Positions 7,217-13,277 of a DNA stretch of 14,639 nt are shown here, in pieces. The notes below the pieces were generated by a model. It saw nothing but the letters and a program-made list of their open reading frames with translations, was not told the origin of the DNA and ran no database searches. Within the stretch, counting starts at the first letter, position 1. Each line of letters starts with the position of its first letter. This stretch comes from DAOTEJ01 sp035454085 (GTDB taxonomy: Bacteria > Pseudomonadota > Gammaproteobacteria > Burkholderiales > Burkholderiaceae_F): positions 1 to 14,639 of the forward strand of contig DAOTEJ010000067.1 of NCBI GenBank assembly GCA_035454085.1, written 5' to 3'. The position numbers and the translations under genes are program-made.

Positions 7217-7731
7217 CGCCAGGGATCGCTCAGGCCGGGAGGCAGTGGCACTTCGCGCGCGTCGCTCACGTAGCGGCCGTCGTGGAAGATGAGCGGATCG
7301 CCGCCCGGCGCCAGGAAGTCGCAGACCTCGGCCACAAAGATCGTGTGGTCGCCCGCGGGGTGACGGTGGCGCGTGAGGCACTCGAACCAGGCCACGCAGC
7401 CAGCCAGCCGCGGCCAGCCGCGCGCCGTGGGCTCCCACTGGGTGTCGGCCCCGAAGCGGTCCGCGTCGCGCGCGGAGAATCGCTGGGCGAGCTCCAGATG
7501 CCCGCGCCCCAGCACGTTGACCACGAAGCCCTCGGCCGCGGCGAACGCACCGAAGCTGCCGGCGCGGTTGGCCAGGCTCCATAGCACCAGTGGCGGCGCG
7601 AGCGACACCGAATTGAAGGAATTGACCGTCAACCCGGCAAGCACGCCATCCGGGCCGCGGGTGGTCACGACAGTGACGCCGGTGGCAAATTGCCCCAGCG
7701 CCCGCCGATAGTCGAGCGTCTTGGCATTCAT
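7213..7731 (-). CDS. Flavin reductase-like FMN-binding domain protein
   Basis: 172 residues from the ATG at 7731, a normal length for the single-domain flavin reductase family (HpaC/ActVB-like split-barrel fold), whose members reduce FMN or FAD with NAD(P)H, often for a partner monooxygenase. Seen: RRALGQFATGVTVVTTRG at the N-terminus, GLTVNSFNSVSLAPPLVLWS (FMN-phosphate region), FVVNVLG, and GDHTIFVAEV near residue 137. The specific role is unknown, and no partner oxygenase is adjacent. MNAKTLDYRRALG matches where this family usually begins; a GTG at 7773 would add 14 residues with a looser ribosome site. The chosen ATG has no Shine-Dalgarno, but TACAAT ends 6 bases upstream, so it may be read from a leaderless mRNA. 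Convergent with the CHAT gene, sharing CTAG. Confidence 0.9.
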   Translation of the reverse strand: MNAKTLDYRRALGQFATGVTVVTTRGPDGVLAGLTVNSFNSVSLAPPLVLWSLANRAGSFGAFAAAEGFVVNVLGRGHLELAQRFSARDADRFGADTQWEPTARGWPRLAGCVAWFECLTRHRHPAGDHTIFVAEVCDFLAPGGDPLIFHDGRYVSDAREVPLPPGLSDPWR

Positions 7732-7737
7732 CGCGTG

Positions 7738-7743
7738 ATTGTA
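7738..7743 (-). promoter_or_regulatory. Candidate -10 element (TACAAT) for the flavin-reductase gene, leaderless
   Basis: Minus strand TACAAT (5/6 to consensus), then CACGCG, then ATG. The A of the start codon is the seventh base after the -10, the usual transcription start distance. No convincing -35 is seen; instead an exact 10-base direct repeat (GGGCCTCCTT twice) lies immediately upstream. Confidence 0.45.
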
Positions 7744-7765
7744 AGGAGGCCCTGAAAGGAGGCCC
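7743..7765. repeat. Exact 10-base direct repeat AAGGAGGCCC, 13-base period
   Basis: AAGGAGGCCC occurs at 7743-7752 and again at 7756-7765, separated by TGA. AGGAGGCC recurs once more at 7822-7829. On the plus strand the copies look like ribosome sites; on the minus strand they lie directly upstream of, and touch, the -10 of the flavin-reductase gene, where a regulator could bind. Confidence 0.6.
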
Positions 7766-7767
7766 GC

Positions 7768-7893
7768 ATGCACCCCGGCGCGCCTCCCTGGCCGGCCGAT
7801 TTGCGCGCTCCTGAGGTAGGCAGGAGGCCATGCCTTCGATACATTGCGAATTCCTGCCGCGGCGCGCGGCGCGTTCGAGGAGAGTGCCGATGA
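7768..7893 (+). CDS. Possible 41-residue leader peptide overlapping the lemA start
   Basis: An ATG with a strong ribosome site (AAGGAGG, 5-base spacing) opens a 41-codon frame beginning MHPGAPPWPADLRAPEVGRR whose TGA overlaps the lemA ATG as ATGA, the standard arrangement for coupled translation. Against it: third-codon-position GC is lower than in neighbouring genes (about 26 of 41), the peptide is Arg-rich with no recognisable feature, and the ribosome-like string is part of a repeat that may serve the opposite strand. If real it would set lemA-operon translation rather than make a functional protein. Confidence 0.25.
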   Translation: MHPGAPPWPADLRAPEVGRRPCLRYIANSCRGARRVRGECR

Positions 7894-8489
7894 GGTTCCT
7901 GCGAGTGTTCGCCGTATTGCTGGCGGCGGTTTGGCTGTCCGGTTGCGGCTACAACGCGATTCAAACCAAGGACGAGGCGGTGAAGGCCGCGTGGGCCGAG
8001 GTGCTGAGCCAGTACCAGCGCCGCGCCGACCTGATTCCCAACATCGTCAATTCGATCAAGGGCGAGACCGCGTTCGAGCAGGAGACGCTCACCAAGGTGA
8101 TCGAGGCGCGCGCCAAGGCCACCTCGATCCAGGCCACGCCCGAGCTGATCAACAACCCGGAGGCCTTCAAGAAGTTCTCCGAGGCGCAAGGCGAGCTCAG
8201 CTCTGCTCTGTCGCGCCTGCTGGTGACGGTGGAGCGCTACCCGGACCTCAAGTCCAATGCCGGCTTCCAGGAACTGCGTACCCAGCTCGAAGGCACCGAG
8301 AACCGCATCGGCATCGCCCGCAACCGCTACATCAAGACGGTGCAGGACTTCAACGGCTTCATCCGCCAGTTCCCCGAGAACATCACCGCGATGATCTTCG
8401 GCTACAAGCCGCTCGCGCAGTTCGCGGTCGAGAACGAGAAGGCGATCAGCGCGCCGCCCACGGTGGACTTCGGCGGCCAGAAGAAGTGA
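7890..8489 (+). CDS. lemA: LemA-family lipoprotein
   Basis: 199 residues. A lipoprotein signal MRFLRVFAVLLAAVWLSGC carries a lipobox LSGC with Cys19 as the lipidation site, so it is membrane anchored with a periplasmic helical body. The family hallmark WAEVLSQYQRRADLIPNIVN lies at 35-54 and is followed by SIKGETAFEQETL; the C-terminal RNRYIKTVQDFNGFIRQFP is also typical. The ATG at 7890 is chosen because GAGGAGAG precedes it by 5 bases and the lipobox then lies at the right distance. An upstream ATG at 7830 has AGGAGG only 2 bases away and would add a 20-residue Arg-rich extension before the signal. It heads a run of four same-strand genes (lemA, two TPM genes, msrA). The molecular function of LemA proteins is not established; a link with envelope proteins of the TPM class is recurrent. 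Confidence 0.94.
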   Translation: MRFLRVFAVLLAAVWLSGCGYNAIQTKDEAVKAAWAEVLSQYQRRADLIPNIVNSIKGETAFEQETLTKVIEARAKATSIQATPELINNPEAFKKFSEAQGELSSALSRLLVTVERYPDLKSNAGFQELRTQLEGTENRIGIARNRYIKTVQDFNGFIRQFPENITAMIFGYKPLAQFAVENEKAISAPPTVDFGGQKK

Positions 8490-8514
8490 TCCGGCGCCGC
8501 ACGTCGCCCAACCC

Positions 8515-9471
8515 GTGACCCACCCCACGAGCTTCGCTCCCGCGGGCGCGCGGTGGTGGCTGCGCGCGTCGCGGGCCTGGCCGCAGGCCGTGGCGGCGCT
8601 GCTGCTCGCGCTCGCCGGCCTGCCGGTGGCCGCGCAGCAACTGCTGCCGGTTCCTCCGCTGGCGCGCGTGACCGACTCTGCCGGTGCGCTCGCACCCGAG
8701 GCGAAGCTCGCGATGGAAGAGAAGCTCGCGAACTTCGAGAAGGCGCACGGCTCGCAGGTGGCGGTGGTGATCGTGCCGAGCACGCAGCCCGAGCCCATCG
8801 AGGACTACGCGCACCGTGTGGGCGAGGCCTGGAAGATCGGCCGCAAGGGCGTCGGCGACGGGCTGCTGATCGTGGTGGCCAAGGACGACCGCCGCGTGCG
8901 CATCGACGTGGCGCGCGCGCTCGAGGGCGCGATTCCCGACGCGGCCGCCAAGCGCGTGATCCGCGAGCACATTGCGCCGGCATTCCAGCGCGGCGACTAC
9001 GCGGGCGGCATCAACGCCGGGCTCGACCGCCTGTTCGGGCTGATCGAGGGCGAGGGTCTGCCGGCGCCCGCAGGCGTGCCCCAGCACAAGGTCGATGCGG
9101 GCGAAGACATGCTCGCCATGCTGCTGCCCTTCGTGCTGGTCGGCGCCGCGGTCGGGGCGATGCTGCGGCGGGCGATGGGCGTGCCCGGCGCGATGCTCGC
9201 CGGGGCGGGCGCTGGCGCGGTCGGCGGCTGGCTGCTGGCGTCGATCGGACTGGGCGTGCTCGTGGCCCTGGCGGTGATGATCTTCTCGCTCGGCGCGGGC
9301 AGGTCCGGCGGCCGCGTGCTTGGCGGCCGGCGCGGCGGGCCGATCTTCGTTCCCGGCGGCTGGTCGGGCGGCGCGGGCCGCGGAGGCGGCTGGGGCGGGG
9401 GCGGTGGCGGGGGCTGGTCCTCGGGCGGGGGCGGCGATTTTTCTGGCGGCGGCGCCAGCGGAGGCTGGTGA
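8515..9471 (+). CDS. TPM-domain membrane protein with glycine-rich tail (YgcG-like)
   Basis: 318 residues from GTG at 8515, 25 bases after lemA. Signal peptide about 1-41 (AVAALLLALAGLPVAAQ), then an extracytoplasmic TPM domain about 48-178 with VTDSAGALAPEAKLAMEEKL and GVGDGLLIVVAKDDRRVRIDV. Hydrophobic segments at about 198-217 and 225-258 anchor it, and residues 262-318 are extremely Gly-rich (GGWGGGGGGGW, SSGGGGDFSGGGASGGW), as is common in YgcG-type proteins. The function of the family is not settled; TPM-domain proteins have been linked to phosphatase activity in plants and to membrane-complex maintenance. No Shine-Dalgarno precedes the GTG and no other in-frame start sits between lemA and the signal peptide, so coupling with lemA is possible. 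The Gly codons at its end also supply the GGAGG ribosome site of the next gene. Confidence 0.9.
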   Translation: MTHPTSFAPAGARWWLRASRAWPQAVAALLLALAGLPVAAQQLLPVPPLARVTDSAGALAPEAKLAMEEKLANFEKAHGSQVAVVIVPSTQPEPIEDYAHRVGEAWKIGRKGVGDGLLIVVAKDDRRVRIDVARALEGAIPDAAAKRVIREHIAPAFQRGDYAGGINAGLDRLFGLIEGEGLPAPAGVPQHKVDAGEDMLAMLLPFVLVGAAVGAMLRRAMGVPGAMLAGAGAGAVGGWLLASIGLGVLVALAVMIFSLGAGRSGGRVLGGRRGGPIFVPGGWSGGAGRGGGWGGGGGGGWSSGGGGDFSGGGASGGW

Positions 9472-9974
9472 TGGGCCTGTCACGCAGCCTCAGGCACTGG
9501 ATGGCCAGCCCGCGCGCGGTGGAGCGCGCCTTCCCGGCCGCTGCGCGCGAGCGCATTGGCGAGGCGATCGCGCGCGCCGAGGCATCCCACAGCGGCGAGA
9601 TCCGCTTCGCCGTCGAAGGTGCGCTGCCCTGGAGCTACCTCAAGCGCGACGCGCCGCCGCGCGAGCGCGCCTGGATGGTGTTCGCCAAGCTGCACGTGTG
9701 GGACACCGAACACAACAACGGCGTGCTGCTCTACGTGGAGCTCGCCGATCGCGACGTCGAGATCATTGCCGACCGCGCCGCGGCGCGCGTCATCGCCAAG
9801 GCCGAGTGGCAGGCGATTGCCGATCTCGCGCGCGAGCGTTACCGCGCCGGCGAGTTCGAGGCGGGCACGGTGCAGGCGGTCGAGGCGATCGGCGCCCTGC
9901 TGGCGCGTCACTTTCCGCTTGCCGAGGGCGCAGCCAACCGCAACGAGTTGTCCAACCGTCCCATCGTGCTCTGA
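9471..9974 (+). CDS. Second TPM-domain protein (soluble)
   Basis: 167 residues. Its ATG shares one base with the preceding TGA (TGATG), and GGAGG 6 bases upstream is embedded in the Gly-rich codons of the previous gene, so translation is coupled. TPM features: ASHSGEIRFAVEGAL (38-52), TEHNNGVLLYVELADRDVEI and IADRAAARV in the middle, and a C-terminal amphipathic helix region (ERYRAGEFEAGTVQAVEAIG). Unlike its partner it has no signal peptide, membrane span or Gly-rich tail, so it may act on the cytoplasmic face. Two consecutive, structurally different TPM proteins after lemA is a recurring order in proteobacteria. Function unknown. Confidence 0.88.
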   Translation: MGLSRSLRHWMASPRAVERAFPAAARERIGEAIARAEASHSGEIRFAVEGALPWSYLKRDAPPRERAWMVFAKLHVWDTEHNNGVLLYVELADRDVEIIADRAAARVIAKAEWQAIADLARERYRAGEFEAGTVQAVEAIGALLARHFPLAEGAANRNELSNRPIVL

Positions 9975-9980
9975 GGCAAC

Positions 9981-10549
<569 letters not shown>

Positions 10550-10553
<4 letters not shown>

Positions 10554-11590
10554 CGCACCACCGCGCGCGCCAGCTCGATCATCGACAGCGGCGCACTGCC
10601 CTCGGCCTTGTTGTTGGCGATCACGTAGCTCGCCTGCCCGCTCTTGATGGCCACGTGCACGAGGTGCGCCAGCGTGCCGCGCGTGGGAATGTCGGGATCG
10701 ATCAGCCGGTCGAAGGGCGCGTAGCGCGAGCGCGCCTGCTCATAGCGCAGGCCGGCATGCAGGCTCCAGCGCACCACCAGCGGGCCCTTCATGCGCCAGT
10801 CGTCGCCCTCCTCGGGGTCGCCGTCCATGGCGCGCAGCGCGGCACTCTGGCGTGCCGCCTCGGGCATGCGCGCGTGCAGGCCCAGGCACAGGCGCACGCC
10901 GCAGTCGCGCAACATGCGCACGAAGCGCCGCGTGAGCAGCTCGGGGTTGCGCAGTTCCACGGCGTAGAGCGGGGTGAGTTCGCCCACCTGCCGCGGCAAG
11001 GCGTCGAGAAAGACGGCGAGGCGGTCGATGAAGGCGTGCGCCGCCTCGGGCGTGCGGCTCATCTCGGCCGGCAGGGGAGACAGCTGGAACACCAGCGGAC
11101 CGGCCTTTGCGCCCAGACCTTCAAGGGTCGGTGCCACGAAATGCTCGGCCGCGGACTGCGCGTCGAGGAAGTGCGGATTCGGCGCGGCAGGCGCGCCGCG
11201 CTCGCCGCGGATCAAGGCGTCGGTCACGCGCGCCGGCGCCTTGACCACGAAGCGGAACGACTCGGGCACCTGCGCCGCGTAGCGCGCGAACTCGGCGCTC
11301 GCCAGCGGCGCGTAGAAGCTGCGGTCGATGCCCACCGCGCGCAGCACCGGGTGCGCGGCGTAAGCCGCCAACCCTTGGCGCGCGAGCACGGCCTCGGTGT
11401 GCTCGCCGGCCCACACCAGACCGCGCCAGCCCGGGAAGCTCCAGGACGAGGTGCCCAGGTGCACGCTGGCGGGCAGCAGCCGGCCGATGCGCTGGCACTC
11501 CTCGCCCGGGTCGACGGCGTGCACCGCGGCGCGCGGGGCCGGGGGCGGGGCCGGCTCGTCGAACAGCGAGGTCGGGCGGGACTCGGGCAT
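10550..11590 (-). CDS. DUF72 domain protein (YecE-like)
   Basis: 346 residues. DUF72 proteins adopt a TIM-barrel-like fold and have no firmly established function. Seen: HLGTSSWSFPGWRGLVWAGE (45-63), YAAHPVLRAVGIDRSFYAPL, PESFRFVVKAPARVTDALI, PLVFQLSPLP, YAVELRNPELL, and the conserved C-terminal NNKAEGSAPLS (326-336). The N-terminal about 40 residues are Pro/Ala-rich and probably disordered. No signal peptide, so cytoplasmic. The ATG at 11590 lacks a Shine-Dalgarno but is 6 bases after a TAGACT -10-like element. Convergent with msrA, with both TAG stops inside one CTAG. Confidence 0.92.
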
Positions 11591-11596
11591 GACGGC

Positions 11597-11602
11597 AGTC
11601 TA
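11597..11602 (-). promoter_or_regulatory. Candidate -10 (TAGACT) for the DUF72 gene, leaderless
   Basis: Minus strand CCTAGACTGCC, then GTC and the ATG: the start-codon A is the seventh base after the hexamer. TAGACT matches the consensus at 4/6 positions and no -35 is evident. The context CCTAGA(A/C)TGCC is shared with the kynB start region. Apart from this and the terminator at 11690-11716, nothing else is seen in 11591-11748. Confidence 0.35.
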
Positions 11603-11689
11603 GGTCGTGGCTGCTGCCCGGGCGAGGTGGCCCTGCCCTACGGGATCGCCCAAGCCTGGCCCGCCGCTCGATCGACCTCCGCGGGGCCG

Positions 11690-11716
11690 AAAAAAAGCGC
11701 CGCCTGAAGGCGGCGC
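11690..11716 (-). terminator. Intrinsic terminator of the Spy-like gene
   Basis: Minus strand: GCGCCGCC, loop TTCA, GGCGGCGC, then seven T. The stem is a perfect 8 bp (11709-11716 paired with 11697-11704), all G:C, with the T-run at 11690-11696. It starts 33 bases after the stop of the Spy-like gene. The plus-strand reading has no T-run, so it acts in one direction and also insulates the DUF72 gene. Confidence 0.95.
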
Positions 11717-11748
11717 AAGTCTCGCGGGGGAAATTCGGATCGGCAGTC

Positions 11749-12357
11749 TCAGCCCTTGGCTGCCCCGGCCGGAGCAGGGCCAGGGCCGGGGCCGCGACCA
11801 GGACCGTAGCCCGGGCCGTAGCCGGGGCCATGGCCGCCGGGACCGCCGGCCCACGCGCCACGGGCGGCGTCGAGCTTGGTCTTCTGTTCGGGGGTGAGCA
11901 CGGCCACGAGTGCGGCACGCGCGCGGGCCAGATCGCTCAACGCGTCGGCATTGCGCCGCATGGTGTCAGCGCGGAACTCGAGCATCTTCTGCGGATCGCC
12001 GCGCAGCGCCTGCATTTCGGTGAACTGCTTGGTGTGGGCTTCACGCAGGGCGAGCATGCGTGACTCGACCGCGTCCCAGGCGGGCTTCTGCGCGGGCTGC
12101 AGTTGCAGCGAGGCTTCGAGCGCGTCGATGCGCGCCTGCGCACGCGCCGGGTCGACCGCGCCGGGGCCGCGGTGATGGCCGCGCATGCCGGAGCCCGGGC
12201 CACCCATGCCCGGTCCGGGGCCACCCATGGGGCAGTCGGCGTAGCGCGGGCTGGCTCCGGGGGGAGCGGCAGCCGGCGCCGGGGCAGTCTGGGCCACGGC
12301 GGCGGCGGTGAGCAGCGAGGCGGCAGCAAGGCCGGCGAGCTTGATCGGGAACTTCAT
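11749..12357 (-). CDS. Spy/CpxP-like periplasmic protein (LTXXQ family) with Gly/Pro-rich tail
   Basis: 202 residues. Signal peptide MKFPIKLAGLAAASLLTAAAVAQ (1-23), so periplasmic. After it comes a Cys/Met/His/Gly-rich linker (CPMGGPGPGMGGPGSGM, RGHHRG; 42-64) that could bind metal, then the helical body at about 69-165 with the two LTXXQ-type repeats LQPAQ (86-90) and LTPEQ (154-158) as in Spy and CpxP, and finally a tail (about 170-202) of GPGY/GPG repeats. Spy-type proteins are ATP-independent chaperones or stress and metal sensors of the periplasm. ATG 12357 has AAGGAG 7 bases upstream. It has its own intrinsic terminator and an upstream array of GTAAG half-sites, so it is probably monocistronic and stress-controlled. 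The family is sure; chaperone versus metal-resistance role is open. Confidence 0.87.
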   Translation of the reverse strand: MKFPIKLAGLAAASLLTAAAVAQTAPAPAAAPPGASPRYADCPMGGPGPGMGGPGSGMRGHHRGPGAVDPARAQARIDALEASLQLQPAQKPAWDAVESRMLALREAHTKQFTEMQALRGDPQKMLEFRADTMRRNADALSDLARARAALVAVLTPEQKTKLDAARGAWAGGPGGHGPGYGPGYGPGRGPGPGPAPAGAAKG

Positions 12358-12395
12358 GGTGGACTCCTTCGTGCGGCGACTGGGAATGAGTGCAC

Positions 12396-12475
12396 CTTAC
12401 GCGCCGCGGCCCGCCCGAGGAGGCGGACCTGTAAGCGCCGATTGCGCGCCCGAGCGCGCGCTTACAGATGCTTAC
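12396..12475 (-). promoter_or_regulatory. GTAAG half-site array, candidate OmpR-family (CpxR-like) operator of the Spy-like gene
   Basis: In the 142-base gap 12358-12499, minus-strand GTAAG occurs at 12471-12475 and 12461-12465 as GTAAG-CATCT-GTAAG, a direct repeat with 10-base period like the GTAAA-N5-GTAAA box of CpxR. A third copy is inverted at 12431-12435, so CTGTAAGCGC and GCGCTTACAG form a perfect 10-base inverted repeat (12429-12438 and 12458-12467), and a fourth (minus strand) lies at 12396-12400 near the expected promoter. Between the arms, GCGCGC-N4-GCGCGC (12444-12459) can form an inner hairpin. Read on the plus strand the same sites are CTTAC-N5-CTTAC, so a PmrA/QseB-type regulator is also possible. 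Confidence 0.55.
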
Positions 12476-12499
12476 CGAAGGGGAGAAGTGCCGCCGCGT

Positions 12500-13123
12500 T
12501 CAGGCGGGCGGCGGGGCGGTCTCGGCGAACGAGGGCCGGGCGAGGAGCTTGTCGTAGAGTCGGCCGAGGTTGGGATGCGCCTCGCGCCAGGCGATCTCGG
12601 GAAAGCGGAAGTCCAGGTAGCCCAGGGCGCAGCCCGCCGCGATATCGGCCAGGGTCATGGCGTGGCCGTTGCACCAGGGCTTGTCGCCCAAGCCCGCGCC
12701 CATGGCGGCAATCGCGGCGTGGACCTTGCCCATCTGCCGGTCGATCCACGCCTGGCTGCGTTGCCCTTCGGCGCGCTGGGTGAGTTCGAGGCGCACCAGG
12801 ATCGAGGCGTCGATCAGGCCGTCGGCCAGTGCCTCCCAGGTGCGCACCTCGGCGCGCTCGCGGCCGTTGCCGGGGATGAGCTTGCCCACCGGCGAGATCG
12901 CGTCGAGGTACTCGACGATCACGCGCGAGTCGAACACCGCGCCGCCGTCTTCCATGATCAGGCAGGGCACCTTGCCCAGCGGATTGGAGGCCTGGATCGT
13001 GGTGTCGGCGGCCCAGACGTTCTCGAGCTCGAGCTTGAACTCGATCTTCTTCTCGGCCATCACCACGCGCACCTTGCGCACGTAGGGGCTGGTCAGGGAA
13101 CCGATGAGGCGGATGGACTTCAC
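12500..13123 (-). CDS. Glutathione S-transferase family protein (YibF-like)
   Basis: 207 residues from GTG at 13123. N-terminal thioredoxin-like domain (about 1-75): IRLIGSLTSPYVRKVRVVM, with Ser9/Ser12 at the glutathione-activating position, NPLGKVPCL with the cis-proline Pro53, and FDSRVIVEYLD with Asp65-Ser66 contacting the glutathione gamma-glutamyl group. An all-helical C-terminal domain follows, including GHAMTLADIAAGCALGYLDF, a standard GST N-capping-box region. The GSLTSPYVRK and NPLGKVP strings resemble E. coli YibF. Substrate unknown. GTG 13123 is chosen over an upstream in-frame start at 13213 because homology begins there, AGGA lies 9 bases upstream, and the extension would cross the promoter. 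Divergent from purB. Confidence 0.93.
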   Translation of the reverse strand: MKSIRLIGSLTSPYVRKVRVVMAEKKIEFKLELENVWAADTTIQASNPLGKVPCLIMEDGGAVFDSRVIVEYLDAISPVGKLIPGNGRERAEVRTWEALADGLIDASILVRLELTQRAEGQRSQAWIDRQMGKVHAAIAAMGAGLGDKPWCNGHAMTLADIAAGCALGYLDFRFPEIAWREAHPNLGRLYDKLLARPSFAETAPPPA

Positions 13124-13149
13124 TGCGCGATCCTGGAAAGTTGCGAGCG

Positions 13150-13206
13150 AGTATACGCAGCGCCAAGCGCCGCCCGAGCCGAGGGCTGATGCGCCGCTGC
13201 TACACT
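13150..13206. promoter_or_regulatory. Divergent promoter region between the GST gene and purB
   Basis: TATACT (5/6) on the minus strand at 13150-13155 would start the GST mRNA near 13143, a leader of about 20 bases. TACACT (4/6) on the plus strand at 13201-13206 would start purB near 13213, a leader of about 65 bases. Their -35 positions (about 13173-13183) would overlap, so the two promoters may compete. Neither has a good -35. No PurR-like palindrome was recognised by eye. Confidence 0.4.
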
Positions 13207-13277
13207 TTTTCATCCTCTCGCATCACCGTGCGCCCGACTTGTGCGGGCTGTTCTCGCTCGCCTGGCAGGACCATCCC

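Noticed and set aside
4441..7584. 1047-codon plus-strand frame overlapping the CHAT and flavin-reductase genes
   Set aside because: Arg/Ala/Pro-rich out-of-frame shadow without domains; the other frame carries the signal peptide and CHAT motifs.
7830..7889. Upstream ATG of lemA giving a 20-residue longer protein
   Set aside because: AGGAGG is only 2 bases from this ATG and the extension would put Arg-rich sequence before the lipoprotein signal; the ATG at 7890 fits better.
9300..9468. Glycine-codon repeats as a CRISPR or satellite repeat
   Set aside because: The repeats are short, irregular GGN codons in frame within a Gly-rich protein tail typical of YgcG-like proteins; no spacer structure.
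13104..13277. 58-residue N-terminal extension of PurB
   Set aside because: It overlaps the GST start and the divergent promoter; PurB homology begins at the GTG at 13278.
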